A stretch of DNA of 64,000 nucleotides from Thermohalobaculum sp964576075 (GTDB lineage: Bacteria > Pseudomonadota > Alphaproteobacteria > Rhodobacterales > Rhodobacteraceae). The position numbers and the translations under genes are program-made. The DNA lies in assembly GCA_964576075.1 (NCBI GenBank), contig CAZNTX010000008.1, positions 5,640 to 69,639 of the forward strand, written 5' to 3'. The notes beneath the pieces were generated by a model. The model made no database searches. It was not told the origin of the DNA and was given only the letters and a program-made list of their open reading frames with translations. Shown here in pieces: positions 26,435-35,521 of the stretch (positions within the stretch are counted from its first letter, which is position 1; every line of letters starts with the position of its first letter).

Positions 26435-27493
26435 TCACGCCTTGCGTCCCAGGAAGAGATGGGAGCGGAAGGGCCCGTCGCGCCCGGCGGCGAAGTCCTC
26501 CTGCACCTCGAGCGGCGCGACCCCCGCCTCGGCCATCAGCGCGAAGACGGCGGGCTGGGGGAGAACGTGCATCTCCATCCGCCCCGGCGCGCCGGAGAGG
26601 TCGTCCGCCGCGCGGTAGCGGTAGTGCCGCCCGTAGGTGACGGCCTGGAAGAGCGCGAGGCCCCCGGGCTCGAGCCCCGCGAGGACGCCGCGCAGGATCG
26701 CCGCCTGAACGGGGGGCGGGTTGTGCTGCAGAACGAGGCGGGAATAGGCGAAGCCGTAGCCCGAGAGCCCCGCCCAGTCCGCCGGGCCCGTCATCTGCCG
26801 CAGCTCCACGTTGTCGTGCCCCGCGGCGGCGAGTTCGCGCGCGGCGATCTCGAGATGCGGCGCGGAGATGTCGTAGCCCGTGACATGGGCGAAGCGCTCG
26901 GCGAGGGCGCGCGTCGCCCGTCCGACGCCGCAGCCGATCTCGATGGCGCGGGCGCTGCGCGGATCGAAGCCGGGCGCACGCTCGATCGCGGCGTCGACCA
27001 GCATCCCCTCGACCGCCGCCGTCCCCTCGAAGAGCGCGCGGTTGGCCTCGAGCGTCTCTGGGCGGAAGAGGTCGTGGGTCAGCACCGACCAATGCGCCGC
27101 CTCCGTGCCCATGGCGGTCCAGCTCTCGGCGATGCGGGTCCAGAGCGCGGCGGCCTCTCCGGGGGGGCAGTCGGTCTCCACGGGCCCCTGCTCGGGCAGG
27201 ATGCCGCGGGCGAGCTTCATCGGCACGGTGCCGGGGCGCTCGTCCGCATGCTTGGCGAGGTCCTCCGGCGCGGCCTCGCCCGGCGCGCCTTTCTGCGCGA
27301 GCCGCTCGGCGACGAGGCGGACATAGGACTCGCCGAATTCCGGGCTGCGGATCAACGCCGCGCGGAGCGCCTCCTCGCTGCCGAGCCGGCGGTGGAACTC
27401 CAGCGTCTCGGGCGATTCGGGCGGGCGGCCGAGGATCAGCCGGAAGGCCCGCTCCACGGTCTCGGCCGCAAGCACTCTCTCCTCCGCCGTCAT
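26435..27493 (-). CDS. SAM-dependent methyltransferase with N-terminal DUF4214-like segment
   Basis: 352 aa. Residues about 10-65 (ERAFRLILGRPPESPETLEFHRRL...RSPEFGESYV) resemble the DUF4214 module found in surface-polysaccharide and S-layer proteins. Residues about 185-300 are a class I methyltransferase: motif I IEIGCGVGRATRALAE, then TGYDISAPHLEIA and a VLQHNPPP segment. It probably methylates a sugar or lipid intermediate of the neighbouring glycosyltransferases. About 200 bp without a recognisable gene separate it from the next gene (26236-26434). Confidence 0.85.
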   Translation of the reverse strand: MTAEERVLAAETVERAFRLILGRPPESPETLEFHRRLGSEEALRAALIRSPEFGESYVRLVAERLAQKGAPGEAAPEDLAKHADERPGTVPMKLARGILPEQGPVETDCPPGEAAALWTRIAESWTAMGTEAAHWSVLTHDLFRPETLEANRALFEGTAAVEGMLVDAAIERAPGFDPRSARAIEIGCGVGRATRALAERFAHVTGYDISAPHLEIAARELAAAGHDNVELRQMTGPADWAGLSGYGFAYSRLVLQHNPPPVQAAILRGVLAGLEPGGLALFQAVTYGRHYRYRAADDLSGAPGRMEMHVLPQPAVFALMAEAGVAPLEVQEDFAAGRDGPFRSHLFLGRKA

Positions 27494-27579
27494 CGCCTGT
27501 CCTCCGAACCGCGCCCGGGCGACCTCTATCCCCTCGCGCCGCCGACGACAATCGCCGCCGGCCGGGCGATACAGCGAAC

Positions 27580-27607
27580 TTTACACCGGCGCCGATCCGT
27601 GTAGCAT
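27580..27607 (+). promoter_or_regulatory. Putative promoter upstream of the XRE regulator
   Basis: TTTACA (27580-27585), 16 bp, TAGCAT (27602-27607), in an AT-richer patch about 48 bp before the regulator ATG. It lies in the 161-bp divergent region shared with the methyltransferase gene. Confidence 0.55.
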
Positions 27608-27654
27608 GTTTGCTGAACGAGCCATGCGCGAATCCCCTATGAGGGCCTGACCCG

Positions 27655-27999
27655 ATGTATGTCCACAATCAGAAGACCGGCGAGGCCGATGTCCAGGCGC
27701 TGCGACGCGCCGGCGGCCAGTGGCTGAAATCGCTCCGCCAGAGCCGCAATCTCTCCCAGCGGGAGCTTGCGGCGAAGGTCGGCGCGGAATACTACACCTT
27801 CATCTCGCAGCTCGAGAACGGCCGGGGCCGCATCCCGCCCGACCGGTATCATCTGTGGGCGGAGGCGCTCGATGTCCCGGTGTGGAACCTCGTGTTCAAC
27901 GTCATGCGGTTCTACGACCCGGTGACCTTCGAAATCCTCTTTGGCAAAGACGGCGAATACGCTAATCAAGCAGAGCGTTTCGAAATCCTGACCCGATAG
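27655..27999 (+). CDS. XRE-family helix-turn-helix regulator
   Basis: 114 aa. The HTH runs from about residue 22 (GQWLKSLRQSRNLSQRELAAKVGAEYYTFISQLENGRG), with the usual recognition helix and the structural Leu-Glu-Asn-Gly turn. After it, PPDRYHLWAEALDVPVWNLVFNVMRFYDPVTFEILF probably forms a dimerisation or sensing segment. The 3' end has lower GC and codon use unlike the neighbours. Placed 27 bp before the acidic membrane protein and at the centre of the polysaccharide island, it likely controls that locus. Confidence 0.87.
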   Translation: MYVHNQKTGEADVQALRRAGGQWLKSLRQSRNLSQRELAAKVGAEYYTFISQLENGRGRIPPDRYHLWAEALDVPVWNLVFNVMRFYDPVTFEILFGKDGEYANQAERFEILTR

Positions 28000-28026
28000 G
28001 GTCGCGTCCCGGGGGGGTCGACTGGC

Positions 28027-29757
28027 ATGTCCGCATCGCTCGTTCCGCTGTTCCAGGCACGCACCGGCTGGACCAACGAGGAGCGCGCGCAGTTCGCCAG
28101 GATCGAGCGGCTGCTCGAGGATGCCGGCTTCGCGATCGACGTCGAGCACGGGCTGTCCGACGAGGGCGAGCCCTGGTGCGTCTTCTGCTCCCGCGCGACC
28201 GGGGACGTGGTGATCCATGTCGCCTGCATCGACGGTCGGTTCATGTTCGACTCGACGGCGCTGCCCCGCCCGATCGAGGGGGCGAGCTTCCAGCGCTGCG
28301 CCGAGCGGTTCTTCGAGGACGCCTCGCTGCCGATGCCGCTCAACGAGCGCAAGGGCCGGGTCTATCTCCATCCGAGCGCGCTGCTCGCCAGCCTCTTCAT
28401 CACCATCCTGCTCTACGCCCACGCCACCTCCGAGCAGCCGCTCTTCGCCACCGATCCGGTGGATGTGGACGAGGAGGACGACGCGCTGCAGACCCCCGAG
28501 GCCGCGCTCGCGCTGCGCCTCAAGGCGATCGCGCAGCAGGTGGCCGAGTTCGCGCAGGCGCCCGACACCGCGCAGGCGGCGCAGCAGGGCTATGTCAACC
28601 CGGCGCTCGCGGCGATCCCCGCGGGGATGGCGCTCGCCGTCATCGCCATCGCCCAGGACCTCGCCCATGCCGAGGAGAGCGGCGCCATCCTCGGCGACGA
28701 GACCTCCCTCGCCCTCATGCCCGCGCCGGAGGGGGAGAGCCAGGTCGCCCTGCCGCCAGAGCCCGAGGTCGAGGCCGCCGAGGACGCCCAGGGCGAGGAC
28801 GCCGCCGCCCGCCTGCAGGCCGATCTCGCCCGCCTCGCCGCCGCCGCCGCCGCGGAGGCCGCGCCGGAGGGCGTCGCCCGGCTCGCGCCCGAGGGCGAGC
28901 CCGGGTCCGCCGAAGGCGGCGATCTGTTCGACGAGTTGATCTCCATCTCCCGCGCGATCGAGGCGGGCGCCCTCGCCGCCGTCGATCTCCTCGCCGGCAC
29001 CGATCTCGGCGACGCGCTCGGCCTTCCCGCCGAGGAGGGGGCGTCGCGCGCCGGCGAGCCCGCGGAGGAGGCGCCGATCTATCTGACCGAGGTCTTCCAG
29101 GACTTCCTCGACATCCAGATCTCCGCCATCGGCGACGCGTTCGCCTTCGCCCTCGGCGGCCGGGTGATCGATGTCGAGGTCGTCTCCCTCGCCGATGCCG
29201 CCTTCGAGCGGTTCGAGCGCGCCTTCCTCGCCGAATTCGCCGAGGCGGCGGAGATCGAGTCCCTCGGCCTGGACGGCGCCGCCGAGATGGCGAGCTTCGG
29301 GCGCGAGGCCGACGACGCGGCGGGCTTCGGCCCCGTCGCCCCCGGCGCGGGCGCCAGGGTGCCGGCCGGCCCCACGCTCGTCTCCGCCGGCCTCGACGAC
29401 GGGCAGGGCATCGAGCTCGCGACCCGGGAGCTGCCCGTGAGCGCCCCGCGCGACGAGCGGCGGGTGGTCAGCGTCGAGGAGGCCAAGGCGCTGATCCTCG
29501 ACTTCATGGACGCGGTCGGCGACAACGACATCCTGCTGCGCGACGGCGGCCCGCTCCCCGCTGCGACCGATCTCGACGGTCTGCTCGACGGGCTCCTCTC
29601 CGGCGGCCGGGACGCGACCTTCCTCGACGCCTCGCTGCACGACCGGGGCAGCCTCGAGGTCAATTCCCGCGAGCTGACGGCCGAGCACATCTATCTCGAC
29701 GACCACACGAAGCTGACCTTCTACGCCCTGGGCACGGATTTCGACGGGTTCCTCTGA
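28027..29757 (+). CDS. Unrecognised acidic membrane protein with a conserved-looking N-terminal domain
   Basis: 576 aa; I do not recognise the family with a named function. Residues 1-112 form a compact alpha/beta-looking domain (GFAIDVEHGLSDEGEPWCVFC, VVIHVACIDGRFMFDS) ending in LNERKGRVYLHP. One membrane helix follows (about 115-135). Residues 140-576 are very acidic and Ala-rich, with few aromatic residues and no repeats I can align. The Asp/Glu spacing around EHGLSDEGEPW and VIHVACIDG is mildly suggestive of a nuclease-like fold, but that is speculation. Tight linkage to the XRE gene and the downstream methyltransferase suggests a regulatory or assembly role in the polysaccharide locus. 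Confidence 0.7.
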   Translation: MSASLVPLFQARTGWTNEERAQFARIERLLEDAGFAIDVEHGLSDEGEPWCVFCSRATGDVVIHVACIDGRFMFDSTALPRPIEGASFQRCAERFFEDASLPMPLNERKGRVYLHPSALLASLFITILLYAHATSEQPLFATDPVDVDEEDDALQTPEAALALRLKAIAQQVAEFAQAPDTAQAAQQGYVNPALAAIPAGMALAVIAIAQDLAHAEESGAILGDETSLALMPAPEGESQVALPPEPEVEAAEDAQGEDAAARLQADLARLAAAAAAEAAPEGVARLAPEGEPGSAEGGDLFDELISISRAIEAGALAAVDLLAGTDLGDALGLPAEEGASRAGEPAEEAPIYLTEVFQDFLDIQISAIGDAFAFALGGRVIDVEVVSLADAAFERFERAFLAEFAEAAEIESLGLDGAAEMASFGREADDAAGFGPVAPGAGARVPAGPTLVSAGLDDGQGIELATRELPVSAPRDERRVVSVEEAKALILDFMDAVGDNDILLRDGGPLPAATDLDGLLDGLLSGGRDATFLDASLHDRGSLEVNSRELTAEHIYLDDHTKLTFYALGTDFDGFL

Positions 29758-29800
29758 CCCCGCCGCCGGCCCGCCGCAGACCTCCGTCCCAGGCTCGCGC

Positions 29801-31426
29801 ATGATGAGCGACCATCCCCCGATCCTGCGCGTCCGGCGCCCGGAGATGGCCGCGCGCCTCGCCGCCGGGGGCGGCGCCGCGCCGGCCCGTCCGGCCCGCG
29901 CCGCGCGCCCGCCCGCCCCGCCTCCGCGACACCAGCCCGAGGGGAAGCCCGTGAGCCTCCTGAAGCGCCTCGAACGCTATGTCTCCGCCCTGTTCAAGCT
30001 CGGCCGCACCGCCAAGCTCGCCAAGACCGCGAGCCATGCCGCCACGGTGATCGAGCCCCGGCTCGACGCGCTCGCGCAGGACTTCTACGAGTTCCGCGAG
30101 GAGGTGGGCTCCGGCCACGCCTTCGGCGGGGACGACGGCTGGGGCCCCAGGCTCGAGCGCGTGGAGATCACCGCCCGCGAGACCCGCGACCGCCTCGCCG
30201 AGTTCGCCGTCGCCCCGCCTAGGATCGCCGAGGTGGAAGGCGCGCTCGAGCGCGTCGAGGGCAAGCTCGACACGGCGGAGGGCTGGCTGCACACCGCCGA
30301 GGTCCGCCTCGACGCGATGGAGGGCGAGATTGCCCGCGCCCGCGTCCGCCGCAAGGATTTCGACGAGGTGGCGCAGCGCGTGAGCACGCTCGAGGAGCGT
30401 CTGCGCGAGGAAAACGCCGCCCTGCGCGGGCAGGTGGCCGACCTCACCGCGAAGCTCGACGCGCTGACCGCCCGTGTCGAGGGGGGCGAGGGGCATTTCA
30501 AGGCGCTCGAGGACGCCTTCCGCCGCCATTCGGAGGACGCGCATGGCCGGCTCTCGGCCGTCGAGCGCGACCTCGGCGACCGGCTCGGCGGGTTCGAGCG
30601 CCGGGTCGACCGGGTGGTGGGCGATGTCGCCCAGGCCGGCCGCGCCTATGCCGATCTCACCCGCCGGCTCGATCTGCAGCGTTTCCGCGCGGGCGAGGCG
30701 GCGGCGGACGCGGCCCCCCCCTCCGAGCCCCCGCGCGAGGGGCTGGAGGCGCTGATGGACGCCTTCTACGGCCGCCTCGAGGACCGCTTCCGCGGCTCGC
30801 GCGAGGAGATCAAGGGCCGCCTCACCGTCTATCTCGACGACATCGACCGGGCGATGGCGGCGACCGGCGCGCTCCCGGCCCTCGATCTCGGCTGCGGGCG
30901 CGGCGAATGGGTCGAGCTTCTGACCGAGTCGGGCTATGCCGCCCGCGGGATCGACCTCAACCCGGTGCAGATCGCCGAGGCCGCCGCCAAGGGCCTCGCC
31001 GTCGAGCAGGGCGACGCGCTCGCGGCCCTCGCCGCGGCGCCGGACAACGCCTATGCCGCGATCACCGCGCACCACCTGATCGAGCATCTGCCCTTCGAGA
31101 CTCTCACCTGGATGACGCGGGAGGCGCTGCGCGTCCTCGCCCCCGGCGGCGTGCTGATCTACGAGACGCCGAACTGCCGCAACCTCATCGTCGGGGCCAC
31201 CACCTTCAACATCGACCCGACGCACAAGAAGCCGCTCCCGGCCGAGCTGCTCTCGACGCTGCTCGACACCGTGGGCTACCACCCGGTCGAGATGCGCCCG
31301 CTCCACCCCTCGGAGACGCTCGAGGCCTTCGCCCGCGACGACCGCGCCGATCCCTATCTCGCCGAGCTTCTCTTCGGCCCGCAGGACCTCGCCGCCATCG
31401 CCATCAAGCCGCGGATCGCGGCATGA
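29801..31426 (+). CDS. Coiled-coil methyltransferase, possible polysaccharide chain terminator
   Basis: 541 aa. A Pro/Ala/Arg-rich head (1-50) precedes a long coiled coil (about 55-290) with many heptad-like segments such as RLERVEITARETRDRLAEF and ALERVEGKLDTAEGWL. A class I SAM methyltransferase follows (about 330-541), with motif I LDLGCGRGEWVELL and HHLIEHLPFETL. Methyltransferase plus coiled coil recalls WbdD, whose coil sets O-antigen chain length, though there the coil follows the catalytic domains. Two consecutive ATG codons open the frame (29801, 29804). Its stop overlaps the next start (ATGA). Confidence 0.82.
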   Translation: MMSDHPPILRVRRPEMAARLAAGGGAAPARPARAARPPAPPPRHQPEGKPVSLLKRLERYVSALFKLGRTAKLAKTASHAATVIEPRLDALAQDFYEFREEVGSGHAFGGDDGWGPRLERVEITARETRDRLAEFAVAPPRIAEVEGALERVEGKLDTAEGWLHTAEVRLDAMEGEIARARVRRKDFDEVAQRVSTLEERLREENAALRGQVADLTAKLDALTARVEGGEGHFKALEDAFRRHSEDAHGRLSAVERDLGDRLGGFERRVDRVVGDVAQAGRAYADLTRRLDLQRFRAGEAAADAAPPSEPPREGLEALMDAFYGRLEDRFRGSREEIKGRLTVYLDDIDRAMAATGALPALDLGCGRGEWVELLTESGYAARGIDLNPVQIAEAAAKGLAVEQGDALAALAAAPDNAYAAITAHHLIEHLPFETLTWMTREALRVLAPGGVLIYETPNCRNLIVGATTFNIDPTHKKPLPAELLSTLLDTVGYHPVEMRPLHPSETLEAFARDDRADPYLAELLFGPQDLAAIAIKPRIAA

Positions 31427-33813
31427 GGGTCGGCGTCGTCACCACCCAGGCGCCCTTCATCGTCGGCGGCGCGGAGCGGCACTCGGCCAATCTCGTCGCG
31501 GCGCTGAAGGCGCGCGGGCACGAGGCGACCGAGATCTCGATCCCCTACAAATGGTATCCCGGCGCGGCGCTCGTCGACCATGTGATGGCGGCCAAGCTGA
31601 TCGATCTCGACCATCTCGGCTATCCGGTCGATCTGATGGTCGGCCTCAAATTCCCCGCCTATCTCGCGCGGCACTCCAACAAGGCGTTCTGGATCCTGCA
31701 CCAGCACCGCCAGGCCTACGACATCTGGGAGGCCGGCACCTCGGAGCTGCAGCGCGACCCGGACGGGGCGGCGGTGCGCGAGCTGATCCGCGCCGAGGAC
31801 CGCGCGGCGATCGGCGCCCCGGGCGCCAGGGTCTACGCCAACAGCGGCAATGTGGCGAAGCGGCTGAAGCGCTATCTCGGCCTTTCGGCGACGCCGCTCT
31901 ACCACCCCCCGCCCAATGCGGGCCTGCTGCGCGCGGGGCCCTATGGCGACTATCTCTACGCGCCCTCCCGCCTCGGCCCGAGCAAGCGGCAGACGCTGAT
32001 GATCGAGGCGCTCGCCCATGCGCCGGGCGTGCGGCTCAAGATCGCCGGGCCGCCGGATGCGCCGGGCTATGACGACGAGCTCCGCGCGCTCGCCAGAGAG
32101 CGCGGCGTCGAGGGGCGCTGCGAGATCCTCGGGCCGGTCTCCGATGCGGAGATGCTCCGCCTCTATGCCGAGTGCCGCGCGGTGGTCTTCGTCCCGGTCG
32201 ACGAGGATTACGGCTACATCACGCTGGAGGCGATGCTCTCCGAGAAGCCGGTGATCACCGTGACGGATGCGGGCGGCCCGCTCGAGTTCGTGCGCGACGG
32301 GGCGGAGGGCTTCGTCGTCGCGCCCGAGCCCGCGGCCCTCGGCGCCGCCTTCGCCCGCGCCTTCGAGGTCGATGCCGAGGCGATGGGACGCGCGGCGCGC
32401 GCGACCTACGAGGCCAAGGGCATCGGCTGGGACCAGGTGGTCGAGACGCTGACCGGCGAGCCGCTGCCCCATCCCGCCCGGGAGGAGACCGCCGAGCCCG
32501 CGCCCCTCGCCGTCCCGGCCGGCACGGCGCTCGCGCCCGAGGCCGTGCCGGCCGGGACTGCGCCCGCGCCCTCCGGTGCGGCGACGCCCGATCTCGCGGC
32601 GCTCGCCGCCGAGATCGCGCCCCCGCGGCCTGCCCGCGCCCCCTTCGCCGATCTCGACGCGCTCCTCGCGGCCTACGAGTTCGGCACCTATCCGGGTGAG
32701 TGGGAGGCGCACGCCCCCCTCCACCGGCCCTATTTCGAGAGCCACTGGACGCGCTATCTCGCCACCCTCGCGGTGGTGGAGGGGCTCGCGCCCGCGCGCG
32801 TCCTCGATGTCGGCATCGTGCCGCCCTTCCTCTTCCAGGGGCTCTTCGCCGCGGCCCATCCCGGGGCCGAGATCGAGGGGGTCTGGGCCGATCCCCGCCC
32901 CTATGCGCAGACGCTCCGCCCGAAGGCGGGGGGCCGGCCGATCCATATCCGCCTCCACCCCGCCGATGTGGAGCGCGACCCCCTGCCGCTCGCCGAGGAG
33001 AGCGTCGATCTCGTCCTCGCCATGGAGATCCTCGAGCATCTCGCCATCGACCCTCTGCAGTTCCTGGCCGAGGCCGCCCGCGTGCTGCGCCCCGGCGGGC
33101 ATCTCCTCGTCACCACCCCCAACATCGCGAGCCACCGCAACGCGGTGAAGGCGCTCGCGGGGGAGGCGCCGCAGTCCTTCGGCCTCTTCGTCCCCGTGGG
33201 CGGCGCCCATGGCCGGCACAACCGGGAATACGTGCCCCGAGAGGTCGAGGCCCTCGGCCGCGCCGCGGGGTTCGAGACCGCCCGGCTGCTGACGGGCGAT
33301 GTCTACGACACCCGGATCGACCCCGAGGCCGCGGCGCTCCTCGCCGGCCGCGGGTCGTTCTCGCTGCGCGGGGAGACGATCTTCTGGCTCGGGCGCAAGG
33401 CGGGCGCGCCGGGGCCTCTGCCGGAGGGCGTCTATCACGGCGACCCGCGCCAGCTCTCCGCCCGCCTCGTGCTCGAGGGGCGGGAGGGCGAGGCGGTGCT
33501 GCTCCGCGCCGAGAACACCGCCCGCGCGGCTTGGGCGGCGGAGGGGCCGGGGCGCATCTCCCTCTGCCTCGACTATGCGGACGCCCGCCACCGCCTCGTC
33601 CACCAGGGCGCGCAGCTGCCGCTGCCCCACGACGTCGCCCCCGGGGAGGCGGCGCGGCTCCGGCTCGATCTCGGCCCTGAGCCGCGGGAGGGGTGGCTGA
33701 CGGTCGGGCTCTTCCAGGGCGGCGCCGGGCCCTTCGCGGGCGCGGGCCGGGCCGACACGCTGCTCCTGCCCGCCTCCGAGGCCGCCTTCCTGCGCCTCGC
33801 GGGGGCGGCATGA
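31423..33813 (+). CDS. Fused GT4 glycosyltransferase and methyltransferase with C-terminal beta domain
   Basis: 796 aa. Residues 1-350 are a GT4 enzyme (FIVGGAERHSANLVAALKARG; APSRLGPSKRQTLMIEAL; donor motif EDYGYITLEAMLSEKPVI). A Pro/Ala/Thr-rich linker (about 355-405) contains the near-repeat AVPAGTALAP/AVPAGTAPAP. Residues about 440-650 are a methyltransferase-type domain, but motif I reads RVLDVGIVPPF rather than GxGxG, followed by LVLAMEILEHLAIDPLQFL. Residues about 660-796 look like a beta-sandwich. Overlaps both neighbours by ATGA, so it is translationally coupled in a three-gene set. It probably adds and modifies a sugar in one polypeptide. Confidence 0.82.
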   Translation: MRVGVVTTQAPFIVGGAERHSANLVAALKARGHEATEISIPYKWYPGAALVDHVMAAKLIDLDHLGYPVDLMVGLKFPAYLARHSNKAFWILHQHRQAYDIWEAGTSELQRDPDGAAVRELIRAEDRAAIGAPGARVYANSGNVAKRLKRYLGLSATPLYHPPPNAGLLRAGPYGDYLYAPSRLGPSKRQTLMIEALAHAPGVRLKIAGPPDAPGYDDELRALARERGVEGRCEILGPVSDAEMLRLYAECRAVVFVPVDEDYGYITLEAMLSEKPVITVTDAGGPLEFVRDGAEGFVVAPEPAALGAAFARAFEVDAEAMGRAARATYEAKGIGWDQVVETLTGEPLPHPAREETAEPAPLAVPAGTALAPEAVPAGTAPAPSGAATPDLAALAAEIAPPRPARAPFADLDALLAAYEFGTYPGEWEAHAPLHRPYFESHWTRYLATLAVVEGLAPARVLDVGIVPPFLFQGLFAAAHPGAEIEGVWADPRPYAQTLRPKAGGRPIHIRLHPADVERDPLPLAEESVDLVLAMEILEHLAIDPLQFLAEAARVLRPGGHLLVTTPNIASHRNAVKALAGEAPQSFGLFVPVGGAHGRHNREYVPREVEALGRAAGFETARLLTGDVYDTRIDPEAAALLAGRGSFSLRGETIFWLGRKAGAPGPLPEGVYHGDPRQLSARLVLEGREGEAVLLRAENTARAAWAAEGPGRISLCLDYADARHRLVHQGAQLPLPHDVAPGEAARLRLDLGPEPREGWLTVGLFQGGAGPFAGAGRADTLLLPASEAAFLRLAGAA

Positions 33814-35102
33814 GCCGCGGGCGGCTCCACTGGGTCGGCCCGCTGCCGCCCGCGCGGACCGACATCGCGCATTACACCGCCCGCATCCTCCCCGCCCTCG
33901 CGGCGCGCGCCGAGGTCGTGCTCTGGACCGACGCCGCGGAGTGGGACCCCGCCCTCGAGGCCCACGCCACCGTCCGCCGCTACGACGCGGGCGCCCATTT
34001 CCCGATGCCGCTCGAGGGGCTGCCCCCGGTCGAGGGGCCGGAGGCGGTGGTCTTCCAGATCGGCAATTCCTGGGTGCACCATGCCGGGCCCCTCAATCTC
34101 GCCCGCCGGGTGCCGGGGATCGTCGTGCTGCACGACATCGCCCTGCAGGACCTCCTGCGCGGCATGATCGAGTTCGGCCATTTCGAGGCGCGGGTCTATC
34201 GCGCGGAGATGGCGCGGTGGTATGGCGAGGCGGGGGCGCGGGCGGCGGAGGACGTGCTCGCCGACCGCATCCGCCCGCACGAGGCCGCGGCGCGCTTCCC
34301 GCTCTTCGAGATCGCCTTGCTCAAGGCCGTCGCCGCCCTCTCGCACACCCCTGCCGGCGAGGCCGCGATCGCCCGGCGCGAGGCGCTGCCGGTCTACGGG
34401 CTCGACCTGCCCTTCCCGCCGGGGCCGGAGCGCAGGCCGGAGCGGGCCCCCGACGGCCCGCTGCGGCTGGTGCAATTCGGCTATCTCGCGCCCAACCGCC
34501 GGCTCGATCAGGTGCTCGAGGCGCTCGCGGCGGTGCGGGGTGAGGTGGACTTCCGCTTCGAGGTCTACGGCACGCTCTGGGACGAGGCGCATGTGCGGGC
34601 CAAGATCGCCGAGCTCGGCCTCGCCGACCGGGTGGAGCTCCGCGGCTTCGCGCCGGAGGCCGAGCTCGACCGGAGCCTCGCCGCGGCGCATCTCGTGTTC
34701 AACCTGCGCCACCCGACGATGGGGGAGGCCTCGGGCAGCCAGCTCCGGATCTGGGCGGCGGCGGCGGCCTCTGCGGTGTCGGACACCGGGTGGTATCGCA
34801 CGATCCCCGAGGATTGCGCCCTCCGCCTGCCGGTGGAGGGGGAGGTCGCCCGCCTCGCCGAGCTCCTGCGCGCGCTCGACGCGGACCGCGCCTGGGGTGC
34901 GGCCATCGGCGCCGCCGGCCGCGCCCGCCTCGAGGCGCTGCATGCGCCGGAGCGCTATGCCGCCGGCATCGCGGAGGCGCTCGACCGCTACGGCGCGGAC
35001 GCTCGAGACGCCCTCCTCGCCGCCCGCGCCCGGTCGCTCCTCTCGCGCATGCCCCGCGCGGGTCTCGCCTCCCGCCGCCTCGCCGAGCGCCTAGAGCCCT
35101 GA
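33810..35102 (+). CDS. Glycosyltransferase (GT4-like)
   Basis: 430 aa from an ATG overlapping the upstream stop. HWVGPLPPARTDIAHYTARILPAL opens the acceptor domain and LRLVQFGYLAPNRRLDQVLEAL the donor domain; VELRGFAPEAELDRSL and RHPTMGEASGSQLRIWAAAAA carry the donor-site Glu. Last gene of the plus-strand polysaccharide operon. A short tandem GAGCCCT repeat spans its stop codon (35095-35112). Confidence 0.83.
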   Translation: MSRGRLHWVGPLPPARTDIAHYTARILPALAARAEVVLWTDAAEWDPALEAHATVRRYDAGAHFPMPLEGLPPVEGPEAVVFQIGNSWVHHAGPLNLARRVPGIVVLHDIALQDLLRGMIEFGHFEARVYRAEMARWYGEAGARAAEDVLADRIRPHEAAARFPLFEIALLKAVAALSHTPAGEAAIARREALPVYGLDLPFPPGPERRPERAPDGPLRLVQFGYLAPNRRLDQVLEALAAVRGEVDFRFEVYGTLWDEAHVRAKIAELGLADRVELRGFAPEAELDRSLAAAHLVFNLRHPTMGEASGSQLRIWAAAAASAVSDTGWYRTIPEDCALRLPVEGEVARLAELLRALDADRAWGAAIGAAGRARLEALHAPERYAAGIAEALDRYGADARDALLAARARSLLSRMPRAGLASRRLAERLEP

Positions 35103-35521
35103 GCCCTGAGCCCGCCGCCGCGCCGCCGCGCGCGGTCGCCGACCTCCGGCGGTCCCCCCGGCGCGTCTCCCAGTCTCGCGGGGCCCGGCTCCCGGACGCT
35201 CCCCGGTCCTTGCCGGGCCGCCGGCCCGCGCGGCTCCGGGCCGCGGCGCGAGCCCACCCGATCCGCCAGCCCCCCGCTTGCCGGGGTCGCCCGCGTCGGC
35301 CTCGCCTCGCGCTCGGCCTGCGGCGCGACGCGAGGGAGCCTCCCCGGGCTCGTGCAACCGCGCGCCCCGGTTGGCGCGGCATGCCCGCTGCCGCCGCTCT
35401 CGGTGGAATCTCCGTCATGTCGCCACGCAACCGCTGCGTTCCTTGCAGCATTCCCGTGGTTGCAGGCGGCATCAGAGCGCCGTCGCGATGCGGCTCGCCG
35501 GATGGGCGGCGTCGGCGCGGC
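35103..35521. other. Gene-free interval after the polysaccharide operon
   Basis: 419 bp between two convergent stops. Most is very GC-rich without motifs. An AT-richer patch at about 35404-35470 holds a nested inverted repeat (GCAACC...CTGC...GCAG...GGTTGC) that could fold as RNA. No open frame carries a ribosome site or recognisable domain. Confidence 0.5.
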
